64,000 nt of DNA from Fibrobacterota bacterium (GTDB lineage Bacteria; Fibrobacterota; Chitinivibrionia; Chitinivibrionales; FEN-1185). Location: the NCBI GenBank assembly GCA_003165595.1, contig PLWQ01000020.1, positions 21,335 through 85,334 on the forward strand, read 5' to 3'. Under the pieces are notes generated by a model that had not been told where the DNA came from, searched no databases, and saw nothing but the letters and a program-made list of their open reading frames with translations. Position 1 is the stretch's first letter. Each line of letters starts with the position of its first letter. This document shows, in pieces, positions 53,551 through 62,852 of this stretch. Position numbers and translations under genes: made by a program.

Positions 53551-53832
53551 ATGGCCGTCAAACGCTTCGCCATTACCGTTACCGGCCGCGTGCAGGGGGT
53601 TGGGTTCCGCTACTTTGCCAAGGATGCGGCCGATTCGCTCGGCCTTCTCGGCTGGGTGAGAAACAGTTTCGATCGTTCGGTGGAATGCGAGGTCCAGGGC
53701 GAGGAAGCCGACGTGGAACAATTCTGCTCGCGGCTCCGGGAAGGACCGCCGCTATCGCGGATCAGCGATTTCTTCATTCACGAAATGCCCACCGAGAGCG
53801 GTGCCGGCCCGGAGTTTGAGATCTCGTTCTAG
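53551..53832 (+). CDS. acylphosphatase
   Basis: 93 aa. The catalytic region is VTGRVQGVGFRYFAK (active arginine) with WVRNSFDRSVECEVQG (active asparagine). It hydrolyses acyl phosphates. Six bases after DUF2905. Confidence 0.93.
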   Translation: MAVKRFAITVTGRVQGVGFRYFAKDAADSLGLLGWVRNSFDRSVECEVQGEEADVEQFCSRLREGPPLSRISDFFIHEMPTESGAGPEFEISF

Positions 53833-54288
53833 AATGTGCTGCGCACCACCCTCCTCCGTCAGGTACCCGCGAATCACGGGCAGGGCGGCCAGATGGAATA
53901 GGCGATGATCTATTCGGCGGCGTTGCCTTATTTCCCGGCTATCCCGGTACGCTCACCGGATAAAGCGGGCCTGCAAAACGGGAGCGGCCCCGGGGAAGTC
54001 CTCGATTACCCGCCGCGAGTTTCCTAATCAATCCCACAGCGAGCGGATTGCAGGCTGCTCACTGGGGCGTACATCCGGTCGTAATCGCGGTCCCCGAAGG
54101 TTCGCTGTCGCGTCTACTCCTGTAGTGTTGCATGCAGTCGTAGTCGTGGTGCTTCGGGGTTAGCGAGCGATTACAAATATTTCTTCTTTCATAGGGATGG
54201 AAGGACTCCCCGCAGGTTGCTGCGGGGTCCTTCAATTATTTTCAACGGGATTCGCATACCGACGGCACACCAGCAGAAGGGAGCATGC
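53833..54288. other. gap with strong hairpin
   Basis: A long GC-rich region with no ORF of note. 54201-54233 is a strong hairpin: AGGACTCCCCGCAG against CTGCGGGGTCCTT. It could be a terminator (few T follow) or a leader of the DUF4404 gene. Confidence 0.45.
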
Positions 54289-54621
54289 GTGGTCAACGAA
54301 ACGATCGAACGAATACAGGCAAGCATTGACGCCAACGAGAGCATGAACGCGGAAAAGAAGCAGGAGCTTCTCACACTCATTTCGAAATTGAGAAACGAAG
54401 TGTCGACGCTTGAGGAAACGCACGGCGACGCCGCCAGGAGCGTAGCCGGGTTTGCGGAAGCCTCGGTGCATGAAGCCACCAGGCGGGAGGTCAATCGCGA
54501 ATTGCTCAGGCATTCTCTTGACGGAATGTCCCTGTCCGTTCGTAGATTCGAAGTGTCCCACCCGAGGCTCGTGGGCGTCATCAACAATATCGGCCAAACC
54601 CTCTGGAGAATGGGAATATAA
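54289..54621 (+). CDS. DUF4404-family small protein
   Basis: 110 aa from GTG 54289 (GAAGGGAG ahead). Helical protein with the closing pattern VRRFEVSHPRLVGVINNIGQ, typical of DUF4404, ending LWRMGI. It shows NETIERIQASIDANESMNAEK at the start. Role unknown. Confidence 0.7.
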   Translation: MVNETIERIQASIDANESMNAEKKQELLTLISKLRNEVSTLEETHGDAARSVAGFAEASVHEATRREVNRELLRHSLDGMSLSVRRFEVSHPRLVGVINNIGQTLWRMGI

Positions 54622-54784
54622 TGCTGCAGAACGGAACAGCGGGAAATCCTGAGGGCAATGGAAAGATCCCCCGAAGAAAGAGGCTTTCCCCGTGTAAAAT
54701 CGCAGCGCAAAAACTGCTGCAAAAGTCTTACGATTACTCCAAAACAACAACTATTTTAACAACCGCGGCCGCCACGATTGCAAC

Positions 54785-54858
54785 GCCCCAGTAGCTCAGT
54801 TGGATAGAGCACAGGTTTCCTAAACCTGGTGTCACTGGTTCAATTCCGGTCTGGGGTA
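54785..54858 (+). tRNA. tRNA-Arg (CCT)
   Basis: Acceptor GCCCCAG pairs with CTGGGGT (one G.U), anticodon loop TTCCTAA (CCT), T loop GGTTCAATTCC. CCA is not encoded. Confidence 0.93.
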
Positions 54859-54868
54859 CTTTACAAAT

Positions 54869-54912
54869 AAGCCTCGGATACCTATGATTTCTACGGGATT
54901 CGGGGCTTTTCT
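54869..54912 (+). terminator. hairpin after tRNA-Arg
   Basis: AAGCCTCGGAT pairs with ATTCGGGGCTT, followed by TTCT. Confidence 0.6.
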
Positions 54913-55212
54913 ATTTCTCCGTACTTCTCCGGCCAAATACGCTGAAATACACCCCAAACCCGACAAAACCCGACTCGCCCCCGACACTTTAACGGCATGG
55001 ACACGACACAAAGACAATTTAGGTTTCCATTTTTGTGAGGAATGCGGCGCGCCCGGCGCGTGCTTGGCAGAGGACCGGCGGCACGGATGACCAACACACA
55101 CTTTGGCGGTCCGGCGCGGTTCTGAGGCCGTTTTCGTGCGTTTGAACAAGGGGCGCTCTTGATGAATGGCGCAACGGTTTGCGGACTTTCCCGGCTCACG
55201 CACTGCCGGACC
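54913..55212. other. gap after tRNA-Arg
   Basis: No gene recognised. It could be remnant sequence from an element that once inserted at the tRNA, but no integrase and no repeat of the tRNA end is visible. Confidence 0.3.
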
Positions 55213-55241
55213 TTGGAAAACAAAGGTGAAGGTTATATATT
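55213..55241 (+). promoter_or_regulatory. sigma70-like promoter before the ORF6N gene
   Basis: TTGGAA at 55213-55218, 17-bp spacer, TATATT at 55236-55241, leaving a very short leader to the start at 55263. Confidence 0.45.
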
Positions 55242-55262
55242 CTTATTTTGAAAGGAGAAATC

Positions 55263-55820
55263 ATGCCCGATATAGTACCACAGGAAATAATCGAAAACAG
55301 AATTTTTATTATCAGGGGAAAAAAGGTCATGATCGACCTTGATTTGGCCGCTCTATACAGCGTAACGACAAAAGCGTTGAACCAAGCGGTGAAACGCAAC
55401 ATGAACCGTTTCCCCGAGGATTTCATGTTTCAACTTGATAATACTGAGAAAAATCAACTGGTCACAAATTGTGACCGGTTTACAAAGTTGAAACATACCC
55501 GGTCGTGTCCCTATGCCTTTACCGAAAACGGCGTGGCAATGCTTTCGAGCGTGTTGAATTCAGAGACCGCAGTCATGGTCAACATCCAAATTATGCGAGC
55601 CTTCACGCGGCTACGGAACCTTGTGGCGGATAATTCGGAAGTACGGAAGGCTATTGTGAATATCGAAAAGCGGCTCAATATCCATGATCGGCAGATACAG
55701 ATTGCCTTTGACGCGCTGAAAAGCCTTTTGCAGCCGAAACCCGTGCCGCAGATTGCACCAGCGAAGCACTATTCCCCGGAGGACGGGAAAAAGATGGGGT
55801 TCGGGAAGGACAAGAAATAA
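55263..55820 (+). CDS. ORF6N-domain DNA-binding protein
   Basis: 185 aa from ATG 55263 (AAAGGAGA ahead). The ORF6N domain is clear: IENRIFIIRGKKVMIDLDLA, LYSVTTKALNQAVKRNMNRF, PEDFMFQL, YAFTENGVAMLSSVLNS. A helical tail follows. These are phage- and defence-linked proteins that bind DNA. A truncated 3' piece of a second copy is at 22593-22646, which shows the gene family has been moving. Confidence 0.9.
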   Translation: MPDIVPQEIIENRIFIIRGKKVMIDLDLAALYSVTTKALNQAVKRNMNRFPEDFMFQLDNTEKNQLVTNCDRFTKLKHTRSCPYAFTENGVAMLSSVLNSETAVMVNIQIMRAFTRLRNLVADNSEVRKAIVNIEKRLNIHDRQIQIAFDALKSLLQPKPVPQIAPAKHYSPEDGKKMGFGKDKK

Positions 55821-56135
55821 CTGGTGAAATTTGGGTGCGGAAAGAGGGAAATATATTTTGACAATGACGGGAATTAAGCGCTTTTGCAAAGGATAGATGA
55901 TTTGGGAAGATAAAGCAGGAAAAAAGTTGAATAGTCTACGCATTTTGTTCTTTGGCTTCGTTCTGAAAACTGGTAATTTTCGATCCGACGAGCAGGTAGA
56001 AACGTGCGTCCCGTATGGGGCACGCTTTCTTCTGTCTTGTCGGATAGGTATACCAGTACCTCAGGACGGGACGATTGATTGTCGCGTCCTTTTTTGCTTT
56101 GTTATGTAAAACGCGCGCAGAAGGAGAAAATTACT
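55821..56135. other. gap after the ORF6N gene
   Basis: AT-rich. It contains CGTCCCGTATGGGGCACGC and, further on, a matching ACGGGACG, a weak hairpin. No ORF of note. Confidence 0.35.
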
Positions 56136-57211
56136 ATGGGGCAAGCTCACAAACAGAGATCGGCCTTCACATTGGGTGCCATCTTGTTGTTTTTTGCATG
56201 TAACGGCCCAAATTCTGCTATTCCCACAACACCTACGAACCCCAAAAATGGCACGGTGTGGAGAATAAGTGACGCAGGTACAAACCAAGCCCTCTTTTCC
56301 GTTACCTATGGCAATGGCCAGTTCGTTGCTGTGGGGGATTCCGGCGCGATTGTAGCTTCTCCCGATGGTATCACCTGGACGCAAAAGTATTCGGGTACGG
56401 CTGAATGTCTCATGTCCGTGACGTATGGCAACGGCCAGTTTGTTGCAGTCGGCTATCGAATGATCAATGGTGTTGTCGCGATTCTTACTTCTCCCGATGG
56501 CACGATTGGACAACAAGAAGTTTTTCAATTCATACCCCTATTCTCGATTCCGTCGCTCTTCTCAATTCAGTCGCCTATGGCAATGACCAGTTCGTAGCTG
56601 TGGGCTGGGGTGGGTGGGCTGATTCGGGACTGATTTTGACCTCCCCTGACGGTGTGAGCTGGACAGCAAGGACGCTCGGCATTCCTAGCACAACGATGCC
56701 GCCGACAATTGGACTTGGTGTGTTTGAATGCGTTGCCTATGGCAATGGGCAGTTCGTGGCGGTTGGGCAGAGCGGCACGATTGCAACCTCTCCCGATGGC
56801 AGGACGTGGACACCAAGACCATTTGGAACAACGGGCCAATTCTATTCCGTGACCTATGGCAACGGCCTTTTCGTGGTCGTGGGAATGGACAATGGACCTA
56901 ACGTTGCTATTACTCTGATATCCTCCGATGGCATTACATGGACACCAACCTTGCTTGGGACAATAGGCGGATACAATTCTGTTGCCTATGGCAACGGCCA
57001 GTTCGTGGCCTTGGGGGGACAGTCACCGATGCCTTCCAGCAATCCCGAGTGGCGGGGAGATTCAATTTTCGTTTCAACTAACGGCCTGACCTGGACAAAC
57101 GATTCGAGTACTGGTTTGGCCAATCATCTCTTTTCCGTGGCTTATGGCAACGGACTTTTCGTGGTCGTGTCGGATCTCGGAACGATTTTTGCCTCGCAGG
57201 CAAGCAGGTAG
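56136..57211 (+). pseudogene. secreted repeat (beta-propeller) lipoprotein with one frameshift
   Basis: From ATG 56136 a lipoprotein signal ends in FFAC. The chain has repeats of about 45-60 residues with the pattern VTYGNGQFVAVG, then TSPDGxTWT. In the first frame the repeat breaks after ILTSPDGT near 56505. In the second frame it resumes as DWTTRSFSIHTP and LNSVAYGNDQFVAVG and runs to 57211. Loss of one base at about 56503-56507 explains this. The later repeats have no stops or gaps, so the break is recent or a sequence error. Confidence 0.8.
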
Positions 57212-57217
57212 CCCGGA

Positions 57218-57480
57218 CTACTTCGCGACGCGCACCATGGTGCGCAAAGCCGCATTCGCGGACTTGACCGATACAATTATCAGGTTCCCGCCGATTGCGC
57301 GGTCCATGCAGCCAGCAAGATTGTACCCTTGTCGAGTTCCACGCCGCGATTTTCCATTACCAAGCGCCCGTCGACAGTGTACGCCGATATGCTCACCGAA
57401 TGTTGCGCAGCCGTGATCCACGACGTCGCAGGCATCGATAAAGTGTTTTCCTGCAGAAAACGGAAAGATTCCCGCATCAT
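57218..57480 (-). pseudogene. remnant sorting-domain tail
   Basis: Minus strand: RFLQENTLSMPATSW, SISAYTVDGRLVMENRGVEL, GTILLAAWTAQSAGT in one frame and LIIVSVKSANAALRTMVRVAK in the next. Together they form a Por-type C-terminal tail (a strand order ending SAGTYLIIV-like and a short final strand) broken by a small deletion near 57285. Nothing remains of the body of the protein. Confidence 0.7.
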
Positions 57481-57544
57481 TGAAAATGCAAGGTTGATCC
57501 GGTATATTGATGAAGGGAAGGGGAATTATCCGCCGGAGACGGGA

Positions 57545-57811
57545 ATGAGAGTGTTGCTAACAGGCGTTGTTCTGCTGGGAGCGTTTGCCGTTGCTTCGGC
57601 ACAGAATGCCGACACGGCTCGGCTGCCCGGCGAGCGATCCGCGGCATCCGCAGACTCCTCGGGCAGCGGGCCCGGCCATCCGGCCGCGGCGATCCGGAAG
57701 GACACGGCGGGTAACGGGGCGGCAAAGGCGAAGGCGGGTTCAACGGAGGTTACCGTGCAGAAGACAGTTCACATGTCGGAACTTGACCGGTTCCTGGATA
57801 TGTGGCGGTAG
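57545..57811 (+). CDS. small secreted protein, unknown
   Basis: 88 aa from ATG 57545, with GGAGACGGG just ahead. A signal peptide (VLLTGVVLLGAFAVASA) is followed by a low-complexity Ala/Ser/Gly-rich region and a more ordered end (VTVQKTVHMSELDRFLDMW). No family recognised. The C-terminal half may bind a partner. Confidence 0.5.
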   Translation: MRVLLTGVVLLGAFAVASAQNADTARLPGERSAASADSSGSGPGHPAAAIRKDTAGNGAAKAKAGSTEVTVQKTVHMSELDRFLDMWR

Positions 57812-57960
57812 GAGGGAATTCCGGCGCCTCGTTTCGGGTCGCCGTTGTTCCATATATCGGGTGCCGATGCTTCCGGGCTTTTCTTGGTTGGGGCCGGGGA
57901 GCATCGGTCTTTTCCTCGCAAACCATGGGGCAACTCCGGCTTTTGTCGAGCCTTCAACTG

Positions 57961-58716
57961 TCAACTTCTTCTCCATCCCCGCCAGGTTCGCAAGGCGCGT
58001 TTTTCTCTGACCCGGTCCATGCGCTTGAAGAAGAAGATCAGGACAACGCCTGCGAGAAATCCGCCGACGTGTGCGCCTACTGCCACGCCGCTTGAATTGC
58101 CCCCCAGTGCCGGAAGCACGCCCAGAAGCTGGAGAAGGAACCAATATCCCAGCATGAAATAGGCCGGCACTACTATTCTGGTTATGAAGAAACCGAGAAA
58201 CACGAGCATGTGAATGGGCGCGCGCGGATACAAAACAACATAGGCGCCCATCACTCCGCCAATGGCGCCGGACGCGCCGACCATGGGCGCCACACTGTGC
58301 GGGTCGAGCACCATCTGCGTGCCTGCGGCAGCCAGTCCGCACAAGAGGTAGAAAAGGGCGAACCGGACCGATCCCATGGAATCTTCGACGTTATCGCCGA
58401 ATATCGCAAGAAACCACATGTTGCCAATGATGTGAAACCATCCGCCGTGCATGAACATAGAGGTGACGAGCGTATACCAGTTGTGCGAATTGTCAATTAC
58501 GCAGATAAGGCCGTTGCCCATGGGCACGTGAGTGCCGGCCGGCACAAGGCCCAGCAACTCGCCGGGAATAAGGCCGTAGGTGCATACCGATTTTGCCAGG
58601 GTCGGATTAAAGCCGGCGCCCTGAACGAAAATCCACACCAACGCGTTGATCGCAATGATGAGGAAGGTGACAACAGCCTTGTGCAGGGTGGGGTTTTCGT
58701 CGCGTATCGGAAACAT
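57961..58716 (-). CDS. rhomboid-family intramembrane serine protease
   Basis: 251 aa with six or seven membrane helices. Catalytic serine S149 in GASGAIGG, histidine H216 in GAHVGGFLAG, and the oxyanion-site HxxxN in FHIIGN (H95, N99). It cleaves membrane proteins in the inner membrane. The N-terminus MFPIRDENPT is typical of this group. Confidence 0.93.
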   Translation of the reverse strand: MFPIRDENPTLHKAVVTFLIIAINALVWIFVQGAGFNPTLAKSVCTYGLIPGELLGLVPAGTHVPMGNGLICVIDNSHNWYTLVTSMFMHGGWFHIIGNMWFLAIFGDNVEDSMGSVRFALFYLLCGLAAAGTQMVLDPHSVAPMVGASGAIGGVMGAYVVLYPRAPIHMLVFLGFFITRIVVPAYFMLGYWFLLQLLGVLPALGGNSSGVAVGAHVGGFLAGVVLIFFFKRMDRVREKRALRTWRGWRRS

Positions 58717-58739
58717 GGACTAAAATTCTGGTGATGAGG

Positions 58740-58859
58740 AGTAAAGAACCACGGCCATAGGCCGCGGCTTTGATGAGCGGGTGGAACCCGCGAAATCAAA
58801 GAAAAGCGCGACTGCGCTTTAGCGTAACATTGTGCACCACGCCCAAAGGGCGTGGTGTC
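58740..58859 (-). repeat. four-hairpin dispersed repeat, copy C (reverse)
   Basis: Read on the minus strand: CCACGCCC/GGGCGTGG, TGCACAATGTTACG, AAAGCGC/GCGCTTT, TCTTTGATTTC, GCGGGT/ACCCGC, TCATCAAAGCC, GGCC-TAT-GGCC and GTGGTTCTTTACT. This is the cleanest copy. Confidence 0.75.
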
Positions 58860-59040
58860 TATTCGAGAAAATGCCGTCGGCTTTTTTCTTGTGCTTGCTC
58901 ACGCTGCACAAAATGATCGCCCTATTTTCACCGCTTGAGTATCCGGCCGTAAACGGTCGGCAGAGGATGGCCTCAAATTGACGATTGCGCATTGACCGGC
59001 TGCATTTCGTTGTGTCCCGCAACCAGCAATTCGTCCGCGG

Positions 59041-59316
59041 TTATTTGTCCGTGAACTGATAGTGCTTCTTCATCGGCTCTTTGATGTCCCACTCGCATTC
59101 GAGTCCCTTTGGGAACCGTACGAAATCTCCCTTGCCGAATTCGAATTGCTTGCCATCCTTGGTTTTGACAACCGCTTTTCCTTCTATGACATAACATTCT
59201 TCGGTCTGCTCGTAGAACCAGTCGAAACGGGACGCTTCCTTTTCCCACAGGGGCCAGGACAAATAGCCCTTTTTGCGCACTTCGGTCTTCTTTGGTTTGG
59301 TTATTTCTATTGTCAT
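59041..59316 (-). CDS. cupin-domain protein
   Basis: 91 aa. Small one-domain cupin: TEECYVIEGKAVVKTKDG then FGKGDFVRFPKGLECEWDI, with no full metal-binding histidine set. It may bind a small ligand. A gene of this size often belongs to the DUF861/cupin_3 type. Confidence 0.75.
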   Translation of the reverse strand: MTIEITKPKKTEVRKKGYLSWPLWEKEASRFDWFYEQTEECYVIEGKAVVKTKDGKQFEFGKGDFVRFPKGLECEWDIKEPMKKHYQFTDK

Positions 59317-59487
59317 GGAATGCTCCTTTAGAATATGCAATAATATACGTTTTTCCCCGCCCAAATCCCGGATTATCAAACTGCGCAGGGTGATTTTTGA
59401 TTCACAAGCCGTCAATCGGGATATATATTTTGGTGACTGCAATCCCCGAGCAAGTTCTTTCCGGGCAACATCTTCCGCGTTACGATA

Positions 59488-60201
59488 ATGGGTATGAACG
59501 TTCCTGCGCATATCGGTATTATCATGGACGGCAACGGCCGCTGGGCAAAGTCGCGAGGACTGCCTCGTGCGGCGGGCCACCGGGCCGGTACGGATGCCAC
59601 GCGCAACATCGTGCGCGCTTGCGGCGAATTGGGCGTACGGTATCTGACCATCTACGTTTTTTCGGCGGAGAACTGGGGTCGTCCGCGTCAGGAAGTTGCC
59701 CTGCTCATGGACCTGCTCGTGGAGATGACGCGGCGCGAGATACGGGAGCTCAATAAGAACAACGTACGGCTGCATGCGATCGGCGATCTATCTAAGTTGC
59801 CGCCCAAGACCCGCAAGGAATTCCTGATCGGCATCGAGGCGACAAGGGATAATACCGGGCTCAATCTTGTGCTTGCCGTAAGCTACGGCGGCAGGGCCGA
59901 GATCATCGAAGGCATCAGGAAATTCGCGCGCGATGCGCTCGCAAATCCATCCATTATCAGCGATCTTTCCGAAGAATCGTTCAGGAACTATCTCTACACC
60001 GCGGCGTTCCCCGACCCCGACCTCATCATACGCCCGGGAGGGGAAAACCGGACCAGCAATTTTCTCCTCTGGCAATCGGCGTACTCGGAATTGTATTTCA
60101 CCGACGTGCTCTGGCCCGATTTCGACAAAGAGTGCCTGGTGCATGCCATCGAAGACTTTAACAAACGCGAACGGCGGTTCGGCAAGGTAAAGGAAAGCTG
60201 A
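59488..60201 (+). CDS. uppS: isoprenyl transferase (undecaprenyl diphosphate synthase)
   Basis: 237 aa. Catalytic region HIGIIMDGNGRWAKSRG with the conserved aspartate, then GHRAGTDATRNIVR, VFSAENWGRP, and the end RPGGENRTSNFLLWQSAYSE. It makes undecaprenyl diphosphate for wall synthesis. Start chosen at 59488. First gene of the uppS-cdsA-dxr-rseP series; the cdsA start overlaps its stop. Confidence 0.96.
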   Translation: MGMNVPAHIGIIMDGNGRWAKSRGLPRAAGHRAGTDATRNIVRACGELGVRYLTIYVFSAENWGRPRQEVALLMDLLVEMTRREIRELNKNNVRLHAIGDLSKLPPKTRKEFLIGIEATRDNTGLNLVLAVSYGGRAEIIEGIRKFARDALANPSIISDLSEESFRNYLYTAAFPDPDLIIRPGGENRTSNFLLWQSAYSELYFTDVLWPDFDKECLVHAIEDFNKRERRFGKVKES

Positions 60202-61496
60202 TGATCGAGGCCGCCAATTTGCGCCGCCGCCTTCTGTTCGCCGTGCCCGCGATTCCCTTAGGCTGGTGGGGAATCAATTCGAATTTCTCTCTCATGCCCG
60301 GCACCCCGTATCATGTCGTTCCCGGTATGATTATCACAATCGGGCTCATTATTTTGGGCGGGCTGGAATATAACAGGATGCTTTCGGTCTTCTTTCCGAG
60401 AAATGCGTTCTGGCTGTCCCTGGTGTGGCTTTCGGCCGAGCTCTTTCTCGGCCTTTTCGGTCTGTCGATACCGCTGCGGTACTCTATCTTCGTTCTGCTG
60501 CTCATCGTGGCGTTCGAGGCAATCTTCTGGGGGAAAAGAAATTCGGGCAGATGGCGGCGGGCGAGTCTGTCGTTTTCGGCCACCGTGTTTCTTTACATTG
60601 CAGGAGTCTCCATCCTGTACTTGTTCGATGCGGATTTCCAGTCGTTTTTCAGGTCCTATTCCCACGAGATGCTTTCACGGATCGGGTTCGCCGTGGTGAT
60701 CGGTTCCGTGCTCCTGTGCGATACCATGGCCTATTTCGTTGGAAGCGTCTGGGGCAAGCATCACTACACCAACATAAGCCCCAACAAGACCATCGAGGGC
60801 AGCATCGGCGGATTTACAACCGCGTTCGTGGCATGCTCGGTGCTGTGGATATTCTTGCGGAACGCGGCGTATCCCTGGTATCTGGGCATGTTCATGGGTC
60901 TCATCCTCGGTGTATTCGCGCAGGTAGGAGACCTGCTTGTATCTCTGATGAAACGGTACTTTGGAACCAAGAACGCGTCGGAGATTCTTCCCGGCCATGG
61001 AGGGATTCTCGACCGGTTCGGCAGCGTATTCGTGGCCGTTCCAACGCTTGGTCTGTTTCTGCTGGGTTTTGCCTCCGACGACTATGTCAAGACGATTGAC
61101 GAATATTTCCGTCTCCAGCAAACCAGGCAATACGAACAGGCATTCGAGATGACCGCCGGGTTGGACGTCATCTGCAAAGCCCGCGCGCAGGAAACCCGGG
61201 TGAGCGGGAACCCGACGCCCGAGGAATGGATCAAAAGTAAACAAGGGCTCAAGGTGCTGGGACTCGGGAAGGTACAGGAACGAAAATACTGGGAGGCCGA
61301 TTCCGCCCGAATCTGGGGATGCCAATCGGCTTTGGGATTGCGGTGTTTCAAGGTAAAGGTACTTTGCAAATCCGATAGTGCGGCTCCGGCAAGAACCGTG
61401 GGCGGCGGTAGCGCATGGCAAACGGAGTATGTGTGGCTTGCCAAAGGCGCAGACTCCAGAATCAGGGTGATGGGAGAATCGAGCGCCGGGCCGTGA
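60201..61496 (+). CDS. cdsA: phosphatidate cytidylyltransferase, with extra C-terminal domain
   Basis: 431 aa. The membrane enzyme covers about residues 1-292: signature blocks SPNKTIEGSIGG and PGHGGILDRFGS. The usual motif ends DRxD; here residue 274 is glycine where the family has aspartate (D271-R272-F273-G274-S275). A further 140 residues follow with a Trp-rich, cysteine-containing sequence unlike CdsA (YEQAFEMTAGLDVICKA, AWQTEYVWLAKGAD). It makes CDP-diacylglycerol for phospholipids. The extra domain and the altered residue make the activity worth testing. Confidence 0.9.
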   Translation: MIEAANLRRRLLFAVPAIPLGWWGINSNFSLMPGTPYHVVPGMIITIGLIILGGLEYNRMLSVFFPRNAFWLSLVWLSAELFLGLFGLSIPLRYSIFVLLLIVAFEAIFWGKRNSGRWRRASLSFSATVFLYIAGVSILYLFDADFQSFFRSYSHEMLSRIGFAVVIGSVLLCDTMAYFVGSVWGKHHYTNISPNKTIEGSIGGFTTAFVACSVLWIFLRNAAYPWYLGMFMGLILGVFAQVGDLLVSLMKRYFGTKNASEILPGHGGILDRFGSVFVAVPTLGLFLLGFASDDYVKTIDEYFRLQQTRQYEQAFEMTAGLDVICKARAQETRVSGNPTPEEWIKSKQGLKVLGLGKVQERKYWEADSARIWGCQSALGLRCFKVKVLCKSDSAAPARTVGGGSAWQTEYVWLAKGADSRIRVMGESSAGP

Positions 61497-61577
61497 TCGC
61501 CGACACGACAGAATCGTCGGGAAGAAGAAATCTCACCGCAGGGCACAGAGAAGAAAAGGGAGCGAGAAGAGAACCTT

Positions 61578-61627
61578 CAGACCTTTAGACTTTTTAATCT
61601 GGAATTTGGAATCTGGAACTTGCAATC
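61578..61627. repeat. word-repeat block before dxr
   Basis: CCTTCAGACCTTTAGAC, TCTGGAATTTGGAATCTGG: the same short words as at 50818, 53213 and 47133. Confidence 0.5.
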
Positions 61628-61651
61628 AGTTTTAACAAGGCTAACAGTCTT

Positions 61652-62815
61652 ATGAATCCCGTCAAGATAGTCCTTCTGGGAGCCACCGGCTCCATCGGAA
61701 CCAGCGCGTGCAATTGCATAAGGCGGTTTCCGGAGCTCTTCGAAATAACCGGGCTCTCTGCACATAGCAGCAAGGAAAAGCTTCTCGGCCTTGCGGAGGA
61801 ATTTCAGCCGGACTCGGTGTGCATCGGAGAGGCCGCGTCCGCTGATGCATTGCGAAAAAGTCTCGGCACAAGCGTCCGCGTGTTCACGGGCGAGGCCGGA
61901 CTCGAAGAACTGGTGAACGAGACCGATTTCGATATACTGCTCAACGCGCTCGTTGGCGCTGTGGGACTCCGCGCCACGGTGGCTGCGCTCAAGAGAAACA
62001 AACGCGTCGCCCTTGCGAACAAGGAAAGTCTTGTTGTGGGCGGCGACTACATCACGTCGCTTCTCCAGAACGGCTCGGGGCGGCTCGTTCCGGTCGACAG
62101 CGAGCACAGCGCCATTCTCCAGTGCCTCGGGGGCGAGAACCACAGCGCTGTCGAATCGATTATTCTCACTGCTTCTGGCGGACCGTTTCGGACCAGGCCG
62201 CTTGACAGATTCGAGGACATCCGGCCCCGGGACGCGCTCAACCATCCTACGTGGAGCATGGGTAAGAAGATCACCATCGACTCTGCGACGCTCGTCAACA
62301 AGGGGTTCGAGGTGATCGAGGCGCACCACTTGTTTGCCATGCCCTACGACCGGCTGCGCGTGGTGATCCATCCGCAGTCAATCGTGCACTCCATGGTGGA
62401 ATTCCACGACGGTGCGATAATCGCCCAGATGGGCGTTCCCGACATGGAACTGCCGATCCAATTCGCCTTGTCGTACCCGCAGCGGCTGCCGCTTAGGACA
62501 AAGCGGCTCAACCTTGCACAGCTGGGGGAACTCACGTTTTTCGAACCTGATTTCTCCCGGTTCCCCTGTCTCCGGCTGTGTCTTGACGCGGGGAGAAGCG
62601 GCGGCACCATGCCGGCAGTGCTCAACGCGGCCAACGAGGTTGCGGTCGCCGCGTTCCTCGACGGGCGTCTCGGGTTCAACGGGATCGCCGACGTACTGCG
62701 GCTTGCGCTCGACAATCACTCGCCTGTGCCGGTGAGCGGGATCGAGGTTGTGGAAGAAGCCGACCGCAAGACTCGCGAACTAGCAGGGAAATTCATTGCG
62801 GGCATGAAGAAATAG
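61652..62815 (+). CDS. dxr: 1-deoxy-D-xylulose 5-phosphate reductoisomerase
   Basis: 387 aa. NADPH-binding GATGSIGTSA at the start, the family block ANKESLVVGGDYI, metal-binding DSEHSAILQCL, and substrate site SGGPFRTRP with WSMGKKITIDSATLVNKG. It makes MEP in the isoprenoid pathway, fitting its place by uppS. Confidence 0.97.
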   Translation: MNPVKIVLLGATGSIGTSACNCIRRFPELFEITGLSAHSSKEKLLGLAEEFQPDSVCIGEAASADALRKSLGTSVRVFTGEAGLEELVNETDFDILLNALVGAVGLRATVAALKRNKRVALANKESLVVGGDYITSLLQNGSGRLVPVDSEHSAILQCLGGENHSAVESIILTASGGPFRTRPLDRFEDIRPRDALNHPTWSMGKKITIDSATLVNKGFEVIEAHHLFAMPYDRLRVVIHPQSIVHSMVEFHDGAIIAQMGVPDMELPIQFALSYPQRLPLRTKRLNLAQLGELTFFEPDFSRFPCLRLCLDAGRSGGTMPAVLNAANEVAVAAFLDGRLGFNGIADVLRLALDNHSPVPVSGIEVVEEADRKTRELAGKFIAGMKK

Positions 62816-62852
62816 AAAGGCGCGCGCAGGCGCGAACAGGCTGTAGACTACT

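Noticed and set aside
54785-55262. Integrated element at tRNA-Arg
   Set aside because: No integrase and no repeat of the tRNA end were found.
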